From Auriscalpium vulgare (Eukaryota > Basidiomycota > Agaricomycetes > Russulales > Auriscalpiaceae): a stretch of 64,000 nucleotides of DNA. The position numbers and the translations under genes are program-made. Position 1 is the first letter of the stretch. The number at the start of each line of letters is the position of its first letter. The DNA lies in NCBI GenBank assembly GCA_019915015.1, contig JAHBBC010000012.1, positions 1,657,281 to 1,721,280 of the forward strand, read 5' to 3'. The notes under the pieces are model-generated. The model worked only from the letters and a program-made list of their open reading frames with translations, did not search any database and had not been told where the DNA came from. Below, in pieces: positions 48,072 through 58,600 of this stretch.

Positions 48072-48583
48072 CGCACAGGGAAAAGGAAAAGCAAGAGAGA
48101 GATGCGGACAGCAACCGCGTAATATTACAGTCGGCGGGCTGGGCGGCGGCCCGTGGGACTATCCGATCGGTCGAGGCCGCACCCTCGCGACGCCTTCTCG
48201 ACATCGCCATCGCCGTTTCTGTTAGTCGCCGCCCGACACCGCGTCGGGGTCGGCATTCTCAGCATGCTCTGGCATCTGCGCCCGCATGCTCGATCCCTCG
48301 AATGAATTCGATTGCATGGAAGGTCGCTCTCCGCCCATACCCAGCGGCCATCCTGAGCGCCATTTGTCAGTCTCGTTGAAATTACGCTTCATCCCACGTA
48401 CTCCGTCCGCGTCCTAAATCAGTCCGCGGTCTGAGAGGCCCTCCACGCACGCTTCGCCGCCCTGTCAAGCACAGCACATCCAACGCTAACATGCATGCGT
48501 GGCACCCAGATGGAATTACGACGCGCACACACACTGGAAAGCGAGCAACTCCCTACCCATGCCCGTCGCCGCGCCGCACGCGG
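48072..48583. other. 512-bp intergenic space
   Basis: This is the promoter of the KLxxFxG gene and the 3' flank of the dynactin gene. Long open frames here are by-products of high GC. No gene is seen. Confidence 0.5.
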
Positions 48584-49288
48584 TTAAACTTGGGGCAGCG
48601 TCTCGCGCAGGTACTCGGCATGCTTGCGGCGGAGGTCCGCTTCCTGCACCTTCCCGCGCCCGCTCCACGCGCGCCGCTCCGCCTCGGGCCCATAGACCAC
48701 CGTGAACTCGTCCAGCACCTCGTCCTCCGCCGGCACCACGAGGCACCCCGCCCCGATCACGCAGTACGACGAGATGCGACCGTGTGGTGCACCCGCGCCC
48801 GCGTCGACACCGTGTTGCAGTTCCCCACCGACGGCGACTCGACCCCTGCGCGGCGTCAGACTCGGCGGCCCTAGCAGTGGCACAGCACCTACGGCATTGG
48901 ATCTCGAAAAGATTGTCGTCGCCGATGCGCATGACTTCCTTTCTCCTATCATAGTTCGCGTGAGGTGATGCGCGCGGTGCGCGGAGGGGAGGCAGATGCA
49001 CCTGTTCACGATGATCGCGCTCTCTTCGATGATGCAGCCTGCGCCAATCACTATGGGCCCCGCGATCGCAAATATCGTCGCTTTGGGGTGCACTATCGTC
49101 CCTGTTGCTACGCTCAGCCGCCGCGGAGAGAAGGTTGCACCCACGGCGCACCTGAGCCGATCGTGATGTCGCCCTTGAGCTCGACATCCTGGCAGACAAC
49201 CGCCTTGGAATGGATCGTGAATTTGTCTCGGCTGGAGGAATCAGCTGAGAAGACACCCGAGTAAATGGAGGACTGACATGGGCGGCAT
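48584..49288 (-). CDS. dynactin subunit 6 (p27), left-handed beta-helix protein
   Basis: Dynactin p27 caps the pointed end of the dynactin complex and helps dynein bind endosomes. The protein shows hexapeptide-repeat beta-helix sequence: RDKFTIHSKAVVCQDVELKG, DITIGSG, then across an intron TIVHPKATIFAIAGPIVIGA with GCIIEESAIIVNR, and RISSYCVIGAGCLVVP. The C-terminus EFTVVYGPEAERRAW and RRKHAEYLRETLPQV is diagnostic. Exons join by introns near 49150-49100, 49010-48950 and 48890-48850. Two sites need one extra base to stay in frame: the start exon (ATGCCGCCCAT, 49278-49288) and GTCGCATC near 48778. Both could be homopolymer losses. The real protein should be about 180 residues. Confidence 0.82.
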
Positions 49289-49618
49289 TGCGGTGGCTCA
49301 GTCGCTCATCGTCGTCGGGAACAACGCGGTGTGGCCGCGCGACCGGGTTCGCAACGGTCAGAAAAGGCAGGAGGACTTCCTATTCCAGTCGAGCGCACAC
49401 CCGCGATCATTGCTAGGCTCTGCATTATATGTGCACTACTCACCAAGATTAATTATAGACCACGACGCCGTTGTCTGAGGTATTTATGCATTCATGTGTA
49501 AGCAAGACGCGACCAATCGTACAGATAATAATCAACAAATGAGCGATGGTAAGCAAATGTCGTAGGATGAGCTTCAGAGATAATAAGTACTATACATGGC
49601 AAAAGATGAAGGGCAACT
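49289..49618. other. 330-bp space between dynactin and NVJ2-like genes
   Basis: It holds the promoter of the dynactin gene and the 3' flank of the NVJ2-like gene. Nothing else is seen. Confidence 0.5.
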
Positions 49619-50254
49619 CTAAGCAGGCGCGTGGATCTTCCGGGGCGGTAACGGTGGCTTGGGGCTGGGCAACGACGTGTCGCTGTCGTCCGCGCCGGGG
49701 CGCGGCGAGAACGGCAGATCGCTCGGGCGCGGCGAGCGGCGCGAGTCGTCCCGCGACGCGATCTTCTTCAACGTCGTCGACGCCAGCGACGGGCTCCCTC
49801 TGGACAGCACGTCCACGGGGGCGGCGCGCGGCGGCGACGCGGCGGACGACGGGACGCGCGGGGGCAGCGGCGGCGGGACGAGGCGCGGACTCACGGGCTG
49901 CGCCTCGCCGCCGACGGTCGTCGAGGACGACGACGACGCGGCGTCGGACGCCTGCGCGTCGAGAACCTGCGACTCGGCGGAGGGGTTCTGCTTCCAGAGG
50001 CGGTAGACGCCCTGGACGCTGCTGAGAACGCTCTCGGCGGGGGGCGCGGGCTGGGGCTGGGGCGGGACGTAGCCCATGGCCTGCACCTCGCCCTTGTGGC
50101 TCGCGTGGATCCCCGGGATCGTCATCGTGCGCGCCTGCGCGGGCTGCTGCCGGATCGGCGCCGTCACCGGCGTCGGCGGCGAGATGATCGTCGTCGGCCC
50201 GTCGGGCTCCAGCCCGCCGCTGCTGCTCGGCCGCCCGTTCGCGCTGCCTGGCCG

Positions 50255-50300
<46 letters not shown>

Positions 50301-53001
50301 TGCCGCACGGCGAGCTGGACGGGCGGCGGCGGGACGCGGTAGCTCAGCGTCGCGGCGGTGTCGGGAGACGGCGTGTGCGAGCCCTCTGAGCCCATCGTGT
50401 AGGACGAATTTGACGAGGAGCTTGCTTCTACCGACGCCAGCGAGCCCGTGACGCTCTGGGAGGACAGACTGCCCGCGCGGCTCTTTCTGTACACGTCTGT
50501 GACGGAAACGGGCGACGACGTGCTTTCAGATTTCCGGCGCAGGTGCCCGTTCTCCTTCTCCCTCCGCTCCTCCACGGCAGCGCGCATCTCAGCGTACGTC
50601 GTCTTGCCCGCCTTCTCCTTCTGCTCGGAATCCTTGTGCTTGCCCAAGTGGTGTTTATTACGGTGATCCTCGCCGTCAGGCATATCCTCCCCATGGTCTG
50701 TCCCGTTGAGGTGCTTCTTCTTGCCTGCCCAGGTCGCCGTCCATTTCTTGATCACCTCCTTTGCCGTGTGATTGGAAGCCTGGGTGTCGTTTCGCTTGAG
50801 CGTGGAGAGCAGCGACGACTGACTCGACGAAGCCACGGACTTCGTCGAGCCAGACTCAAGCCTGCTCGAGCTGCTCGCATGCAGATTCTCCAGAGAAGGC
50901 ACAGGAGACGGTGTGCGGGACAACGTGCCCTGCGACGGTGACGACGGCCTGCTCGACTTGCGCACACCCAAAAACCGCTTCTTCTTGCTCCCTCCGCTAT
51001 GAGACGAATCCGTTGTCAATGTCGTCGACGAATGCTTCAGGTGCGGCAAGCGGTGTTTCTTCTTGTCATGCTTCGAGTCCGCGTCCGACAGCGAGATTGT
51101 CTCCGGGTCATCAGCAACATGGTGTGAGTCTTCGTGCGTGAACCAGTGGTGCTGAGACTTTGCTGACGACGGCGTGGACACAGTGGGTAGATGGTCGGCC
51201 GGGTTTGCCTCGGTCGCGGCATGCTTCAGTGTAGGTGAAGGCGACCGGTCGTCCACGCGCAACTCACCGACCGAACGGGAGCGCTTCAGCGGATGCGCAG
51301 CTGTGAGGTGGTCTGTTGCAGGTGTTGCCAGCGTCGCGTCCACATTCGGGGGCGGTGCGGATACCGTGGACGCGTCATCGTCGGCGACTGGGGTGTGGGT
51401 GTGGTCACTGTGACTATGTTTGTGATGCCCTGCGCCGGTGGACGCAGGCTTCTCCCGTCGACCAGCATCCGGCCAGATCCCGCCGCGATGCTGGTACTTC
51501 GAACTATCGAAAAATGCAATGTCGTCCATGTTCGGCAGCACGATAGATTCCAGAATCTGAGAGCAAGGCGTCACTTAGCAACAAAGCCAGTAGCCCGATC
51601 AGATGGGACACGTACGACTTCCTTCAGGCGCGACTCTATCGAATGGAGAATCATATTCCAAGTGATTTGCCGGTCGCTCACGACGGGCTCGACGTGCAGC
51701 ACCATCTTCGGCATTGTCGTGAACGCGTACCACAGCCGATTGCTTGGCGGTCGCTTGATCTTAATGACCATGTTGCCCTCGAGCTCGCGAAGGACCACGG
51801 CTAGCACCAACTTCACGGTGTGCGTTTTGAACCCCAGCGAGATCGCCGCAGTCGCCTGAATGGTGATACGCAGCTCGCCTTTGTACTGGACCAGCATCTC
51901 GACCGAGGCGTCCCCCTCTTTTGTGAGCTCCTTCAGCATCGGCTTGCCGAACGTTACCGGTGTCTTCCCCATGTCCACCTCGCTCACGAGCAGCTCGGTG
52001 AGGAAGTTAGGACGCTTCACCTTGGAGAGCTTCTTCATGAAGCGACCGATGATGTAGGACTCGAGGAAGTCCGTGCTGTAGAAGCTAAAGAATATGCGGC
52101 CAAGAAGGGCGTTAAGCCAGCGCATCGGGATGACGTCGGGCTGCTGGTCGAGGTTCGAGATGAGGAGGTCCATGTCGGTCGGGTTGAAGATGGAGGTGAG
52201 CGGCGAGAGCGTGGACGAGTGGGCGAGGTTGTCGGACGCGTGAACAAGAGCAAAGTACCAGTCCTCCATCTCCACGTTCGAGCGCACGAAGATGTACCAC
52301 GGCGTCGACGAGTCCAGCGCCTGCTCCCTCGCCAGCTCCTTCCGCCTCTCGATCTCCGCCAGCTTCTCCTTCTCCTTCTGCTTCTTCTTCCCGTTCCCGC
52401 CGCTCTTCTCCTCCGCCTTCTCCTCTACGTGCTCGTCCACATGCTGCATCTCCCTCGTCAGGCTCGGCAGCCCCGGTCCGCCCTTCGGCTTGAGGCATAT
52501 TGCGTTGCGCTTGCTGTAGAGCTCGCCGTCCAGGAGGCCCTCCGGGTACACTACGACGTCGTGCCCGCTGAGCTCGATCGCGGCCTCGCACTCGGTCATG
52601 CCCTCGTCCTCGTAGAGATACAGCACCTTCCCTTTGAGCACCACGTACCACATGTCGCGCGGGCGCGAGCGCTTTGGGTCCTTGGAGCGCGCATCGAGAA
52701 AGGACTTCATGAGGGTGACATACGAGCCGTCGATGGACTGCTCCTGGAACGTGCGCCGGACGGTGAGCCAGCCGCGCCGCGTCTTGGGGAGGTCGTGGAG
52801 GTCGAGCGGCGGCGGGTCCGGTAAAACGCTCCTGTCGTCGTCTATGCGCTTCTCGAGCGCGGCTTTTGCGGGCGCGGAGACGTCGGGATCGCCCACGGGC
52901 ACGGAGGTATAGAGTGCGTACGCGAAGAAGGAGAAGATGAGGAGGGGCACAAATGTGAGGCCACCGAGGACGTATGCATAGACCAGAGCGCGGAGCGACA
53001 T
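49619..53001 (-). CDS. NVJ2: NVJ2/TEX2-type SMP-domain lipid transfer protein
   Basis: This family sits at ER contact sites (nucleus-vacuole junction, or ER-Golgi under stress) and moves lipids such as ceramide. An N-terminal membrane segment, [20 protein letters not shown], anchors it in the ER. A PH-like domain ([38 protein letters not shown]) is split by a charged Lys/Glu insert, ending [20 protein letters not shown]. The SMP domain begins [20 protein letters not shown] and includes [18 protein letters not shown] and [20 protein letters not shown]. One intron near 51615-51557 leads to [21 protein letters not shown] 600-residue disordered Ser/Pro tail follows, about twice what I would expect. 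The reading frame is unbroken, unlike in the genes on either side. Confidence 0.92.
50256..50300 (+). repeat. 6-bp microsatellite (GGCGAC)n inside the NVJ2-like gene
   Basis: Seven to eight GGCGAC units encode a run of Ser-Pro dipeptides in the minus-strand protein. It keeps the frame, so copy-number change would only alter the length of the disordered tail. Confidence 0.9.
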
Positions 53002-53355
53002 GGGGGAGGAGAGCTCCCGGCAGCACGACAGAGAGCGACGATAAGGCGAGGCGGAGACGAAAGACGGCGAAAACGGACAGCGAATACGGGCCTGGCGCGG
53101 GCTGCTGGTGACGCTCTCCTGAACACAGCATGGCTACAACGCTCGGGCTTCTCACGCCTCCACATCACCGCTCGGCCCGCTCATGCAATTGCTTTACTGC
53201 TCTCTTTTCTTCACCAGCTCTTCCCTCGTCCACGACGTTGCAGTCATACACCTCTATTCGACGCAAATATGGATACAGAACGACCTAGCTACCCCCGTAG
53301 CAGCCCAACGAGCCCGGATCGCATCACCATCTGCTCCCGGCGTCGCGCACAGTCA
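53002..53355. other. 354-bp intergenic space
   Basis: It holds the promoter of the NVJ2-like gene and the 3' flank of the next gene. No gene is seen. Confidence 0.5.
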
Positions 53356-54242
53356 TCACCGGCAATGCCGCGTGCGGCTGCGTCTCCCCGTCAGCGCCCG
53401 CGAGAACAGCCCGCGCCGCACCTGCTCCTCGACGTCGGCAGCACCGCGCGCCAGTGCCCGCCCGTGTACTCCCAGCGGCGCGGCGCGGGCAGCGGCTTCG
53501 CGAGCAGCGGCGGGAACACCTCGTTCACGACCGGGTGCGCGGGCACGACGAGCAGGTTCCCGAAGCACGCGTCCTGGAACGGCACCCAGCACGACGCGGC
53601 GGACGCGCGCGGCTGTGGCGCGCACGGCGTGATGATGATCGTCGGAATTGCGGGATCCGGGTTGCGGATGGCCAGCTGGCGCGCGTGTCAGGATGGGTTT
53701 GCGCGGGGGCGAGTATCGAGCTCACCTCCGTGCTGGGCGGGTCAGGTGCGTCCTGCGACCCGCTTGCCCATTCGTCTGCGTCACCGTCCACCGCCTCCTC
53801 GGGCTGACAATAATATGCGCACCGGTCAGCTGCCCGCCATGCGCACCAAGCACCGCACACGACGCACCTCGCGCCCGTCCTCCGCGCCTGCGGCATCTTC
53901 CTCCGCGAACTCGAGCTCCGCGAAAAAGGGCGCCGCCTTTTCGAAGTCCTCGTAGAGGGTGGTCTGGATCGCGCGCAGCGTGCTGCCGCAGAGTCCCGCG
54001 ACGTGCCGCCACGGCAGCGTGGGCGCGGCGGGCAGGAACGCGGCGAGCGTGTCGACACTCAGCGACTGCGGCATGGCGTCAGTCACCCCGTGCCGCTGCG
54101 AAGACAGGCTGCGGGTACCCACGACGCTCGTCTGGATCGCAGAATCGTTCTCCGTAGAAACTAGAGACGGGCGCCGCGCCTCGAAGGTGACGTCGACGTC
54201 CACCCCGCGCGCAGCGACCCTGCTGTACAGGTTCTTGATCAT
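53356..54242 (-). CDS. fungal protein of unknown function (one probable frame break)
   Basis: I do not recognise the family. The ATG at 54242 opens MIKNLYSRVAARGVDVDVTF. Exon 1 ends after ELEFAEEDAAGAEDGRE; introns follow (GTGCGT to GTCAG, 53824-53873 region, and GTGAGC to GCCAG, about 53729-53681). Exon 3 reads LAIRNPDPAIPTIIITPCAP, then SCWVPFQDACFGNLLVVPAH and RRWEYTGGHWRAVLP. As sequenced, the frame then stops at 53391 after a Cys/Arg-rich end. One extra G near 53436 would continue as DVEEQVRRGLFSRALTG and stop at 53356, a much more protein-like tail. I give the longer span. No signal peptide or membrane segment is seen, and the length would be about 250 residues. Confidence 0.6.
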
Positions 54243-55413
54243 CCGAACGTATCACGAGTGCGTATGACGGGGAAGAAGGCTGAGTCGTGCCACGGGCTGC
54301 GGGCGCCGTGGTGCGTGAGGTCTGCGTTCTAGTGTAATAATGGCGGGCGTGTGGGATGGGGAGTGGGTGCGCTGGAGGGCCGCAGAGACATAAAGCGAGA
54401 GCGTGCGCGGCGCGAGGAGGAGAGCGTGGCGCAAGAGCAAGCGGGATGGGCGGGTGCGCAATGAAATAGCGTGCAAGGGTGCGCTCGGCTACATGCTCCC
54501 CGGATCCGGAGCCCCGCAACCCCGTGACCGCCTCTTAACTCCGCCCCACGCATCCAAATATTCAAATTCCATCCTCTCGAGCGTCCTCCTTCATCCCAGC
54601 ATCACCCGCATCATATAGCTCACTATCCCTTGATTATACTTGCTACTCCGAGCGCATGGATAGGTGGATTGCGCAGCTCGCCCGATCCGAATGCACACAG
54701 CTGCTGTACTTGTCCTCGTCTTCGCTTGCACAGCTGCAGGTGCTCTCAGATGACCACCTCGGCCTGTACGGGTGTACACACGGGTACACGTGTACCGCCA
54801 CTGCGCGCCCTCTCGGAAACTCCGCGTCGCTGTTCCCACAGAGCCACTGCTATTGCATACGACTCTGCCAGCTGGATATTGCGCGCCTTGTTCATGACAT
54901 ATCCTCAGGCCTCCGAAGCTGCCGTCATACTGCGTGGGTTCGTGTTCGGGCTCTCGGGCGCGCTCTGGCTGAACGTATTCGCCACGCCCCAAGCGCCGAG
55001 CCGACAGCTGTATCATTTGTGTCCTCCTCCCTGGATCCCGCACGGGCTCAGCTGATAGTCTCGGACCCTTCCCTACGTCCCTTTCGGCTGTGCGTTTCTG
55101 TTCTGAACCACTGTTTCTCCGGAAAGGTCCCTACGATTCCATCCAGAGACACTGCTTACAATTGTATATGGCTGGCGCTGCTCAATGATGATATGATTAT
55201 GATATCGTATCTTCCGCCATGGCCGCCACATCTGCCCTTGTCGTCATTCGGGCCCGCACTGCCCGTCATCAATCAATAAGCACAGTCTCCGTAGCTTGAC
55301 CCCAGCAAGAGGTTCACGAAACAGCCGTTCTGATTATAGCCCGACCCGACGGTTGCCCCTGGATCCCGCACCGCGGTCCCGAATGCAGCACTCGGACGCC
55401 GCGCGCGCGCGCG
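54243..55413. other. 1.2 kb between the orphan gene and transposon 2
   Basis: The first part is presumably the promoter of the orphan gene. A 207-codon plus frame (54656-55279) and an antisense frame are open but resemble nothing and have poor coding character. Confidence 0.4.
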
Positions 55414-55419
55414 ACATTG
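55414..55419 (+). repeat. left copy of 6-bp target site duplication of transposon 2
   Basis: ATTGCC directly precedes the element. The same six bases follow it at 62285-62290 in the same orientation. Confidence 0.75.
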
Positions 55420-55452
55420 CCGAGGACCCCCGTAACTCATGCCAGGGGTATG
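55420..55452 (+). repeat. left terminal inverted repeat of transposon 2 (33 bp)
   Basis: It begins GAGGACCCCCGTAACTCA and ends GGGGTATGAT. It pairs with 62252-62284 with a single mismatch (T against C at 55438). Confidence 0.9.
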
Positions 55453-55467
55453 ATCCGCCAAACGGGG

Positions 55468-55551
55468 TCAACTACCATTTTTTTTTGCGGCTCGCGACCC
55501 CTTCCAGCTACCATTCGCCCCTCAGACCTCCGTTTGGGGTCCGTAGCTACC
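55468..55551 (+). repeat. left subterminal motif array of transposon 2
   Basis: The heptamer AACTACC or AGCTACC occurs at 55468-55474, 55506-55512 and 55545-55551. Four more copies lie near the right end. Subterminal repeats of this kind are often transposase-binding sites; that role is inferred. Confidence 0.55.
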
Positions 55552-55661
55552 ACGGATAGGATCATAGCTTCAAAAAAATCGTAGTTTATTGTAAAAAGCT
55601 CCGCTTTGCGTGCAGGCAGGAGGGGATGTACTACGGATGCGCAGAGGCCTGTCAAACTGAC

Positions 55662-58600
55662 CTATTCATCTGGTTCATCGTCACCCGCCTGTTCAAGACC
55701 CGCCTTGACCCTCCCACTAAGCTCCTTGATAGCACGAGCGATATTCGCGACGTTCTGCTTGAGGGCGACATAGCACGCGCCATCAGATTTTACCAAAGCT
55801 AGTGTTGAGCCCGAGGTTTGGAGGGGATGGTCGAGGGCATACAGGAAGTAGGACGGTTTCAGGAAGGCGAACCGAGGGATCTTGCTAGGATCGGCGAGGG
55901 AGAATTGGTTGTGTCGGACCGGCTTGAACAGTCTCACAGCGATGTAAGAAAGAGCGGTGATGCGAGACGTGTCCGAAGCCCAACCATGTTTGCCGTTCTT
56001 ACCGGCCGACTTCTCGTACATGGTCAGGACTAACCAGCCATCAGCGCATGCCGAGTCATGTTGAAGATTACGACGCACCTTCTGCAAGGCAGATTGCCTC
56101 ATCAACAAGAACCAAGCCATAAGAAGGCGGCATGCCAGTGTGAGCAGCGTAGAGGTGTTTGAGCGGCGTGACATTGGCCGAGTGTGCGACCTTGGGGACG
56201 TGATGCTTTGCGAAGATCGCTGCTCGCCTCCGTTCAGCCTGGCGGACGTCAATACCATGTATGTGCACTCATACAACACTAGCAGACGCACCTGATACGA
56301 TGCATTTGCAGCGACCTCAGCCGCGTTTGCAGCCGTCCCTGGTGCAGGAGCAACAGCTTCTTCGCCGTTGATTGCTCCGTCTCGACCGCCCGCAGCTGGC
56401 TGCCGCCAGCGCATCGACCGACCCGCGCCCGTGGTAACACCGCGCTCTGTAACACCGCGCTCTTCTTGACGCTTGAGAACATCCTTGACCAACTGCAGAA
56501 GGCGTTTTTTCTCGGAGAGCGTTGACTGGGCGGGTGGACCGTTATCAGAGGAAGGTGGTAGATCTTCCGAGGACTTGAAGGCCTTTGTTCGGACACCTTT
56601 CTCAGCCTGTCTGGTATGATGCGACCGGCGGATGACTGCGAGCTGTTCGAGATCGAATTCAGCAGAGATCACTGTGTCCTGGAAGGTCCTGCGCTCGTCG
56701 GGGTCGGACACAGCAGGGAGCGACTGGGCGAGGATCTTCCCTATATGTGCAGCGTCTTTGCGTGTTGCATCCGCTGTGTCTTCAGGCAATTGCAGTCTAG
56801 TAATGTGAGGGTTAGACTCTGTAAGATCTATCGGCGGTGAGAGGAGGACAAAACACGAACATGTCGACAGTGCTCTGGACGCATAAGGCAGCTGCTGCGC
56901 AAGTCAAATCGTTCAACTGCTGGTCGAAGACCGCACCAACTCCGTCTGCATTCTCTGCCTTCTTCAACCCATTTTCAATCTGGAGCATCTCGGGCTCGTC
57001 TTCGTCCATCTCAGGACCCTCGTCTTCGGAATCGGACTGGCCATAGATTGCATCCCAAGCCTCCTGCGAATACCAACTCGACAACGATGGGAATGCGCGA
57101 ACACGGTGAGCTTGATTCTGCAATTTGTCCAGAAAATCCGGGTCTAGTACGAGAGCGTCCCACAGATTCGCTGCCTCCGAATGGGCCTGTTGTGTTGCTT
57201 GCTCAATGTCGTGATCAGAAGGGAATGTGGAGAGGGCATGGAGGTCGAGATGTCGATTGTCGGTATAGGTATGATTGTATCCATTCGCTCTTTCCTTGCC
57301 CTCAGATGTCTTTGCAAGGAAGAGATGCTCGCGCAAGCGGACTGAGAGCTTCGGAATCATATGATAGAAGTCTTGCAAGGTGAAGTCCTTCACAAGCTGT
57401 CGACAAATGCCGAAGACATGCTCACAGACTTCGGTTGATAGAAGCCAGGGCAGCAATGGGTATCTGCCGTCGAGGTGGTCCCGATAGATGATCACCAACT
57501 GAAGGAAACCAACGACTAGGAAGTTTGTGATGTCGCGTGCCTCGGGAGATATGAAGTGTTGAGCTTTTCGGTAGCCCGCGATGTCCATGAAGTCGGTCCA
57601 CATTTCCATGAAGAAGTGCGCACGCAGCACCATGCGAACACGTTCGATAATTGGGATCGATCGATTCTGGTATGCATCCACGAGCTCTCCAAACACAAAG
57701 AGGTAGATAATCGAGCCGACCATTTCACGATGCTCGTTGGTGAACCATGCTAGCGTATGACCGGAGAAGAGACGGGTCGCAGCATTGTCGTCTTGTCGAT
57801 CAAGTTTCTCGACATCCCTCCGAAACAATGTCCCTGTTGCTTCAATTGCTGCAAGGCGGAAGTGGCTGTACGACGTCGTATAGCTGCCCAAAGTAAGTAT
57901 CCGGGCACCTGAGAATGCGTTGTTCCGGTACGTCTTGCGCCCATGGTTCGAATCTTGAATGAGTGCGACAGGCTGTCGCCCTGCGCCGATGAGAGGAATG
58001 TGGAGGTTGATGTCACGATGTGAGCGAATAGGGTGCCTGAGGGTGTAGTCAATGTACGCAACGGCGTGAGCGACCAGGAGACGTTGAAGGGAGCGCTCGA
58101 CAGCCGTGCCGTCTGCGGCGTAGGATACAACGTTGATCTTGCGGGAGAGAAGGCCATTCAATATTAATTCCAGGTGGACGAACAGTTGCTCCGCCGAGTT
58201 TGACTCTGAGATAGGGAGCGCCGCAACGACGATAGTCGGAACGCCGGGAAGAGGGATCTGGAGGGTCCATACGCGTATCTGGCATGTGTCGGTGAGCTGC
58301 ATGCCTCCGAAGTATTCGTAGAACTCATACCTTCTTAGCCTTCTCGATCTTCCTGGTGCGGATGAGGGCATCGAGTGTGTTGATGTCGCTCACGACGACG
58401 GGATCGCCAGGACTCCCTAGAAGCACGTAGCACTTTCGTATTGGGTCCCAGTGAGGCCTCAAAGACTCTAGCAGCTTCGTATCATCACATGCGAGGCCAA
58501 CGGGACCCACAAGGTAGTCCAATGATTTCAGCCGTTCGTAGATAAATTCAAATGTTGCCTCTGTGATGCCGATGGGAAACTGCACTTCGTGCGCACGACG

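Noticed and set aside
47104..48225. Plus-strand open frame of 373 codons
   Set aside because: It is antisense to the KLxxFxG gene, Gly/Arg-rich and without a domain; it is a by-product of very high GC.
51820..52824. Plus-strand open frame of 334 codons
   Set aside because: It mirrors the SMP and PH exons of the NVJ2-like gene; Leu/Arg/His-rich composition typical of an antisense shadow.
54656..55279. Plus-strand open frame of 207 codons
   Set aside because: Cys/Ser/Leu-rich, no domain, no splice signals that extend it, and a competing antisense frame; not enough to call a gene.
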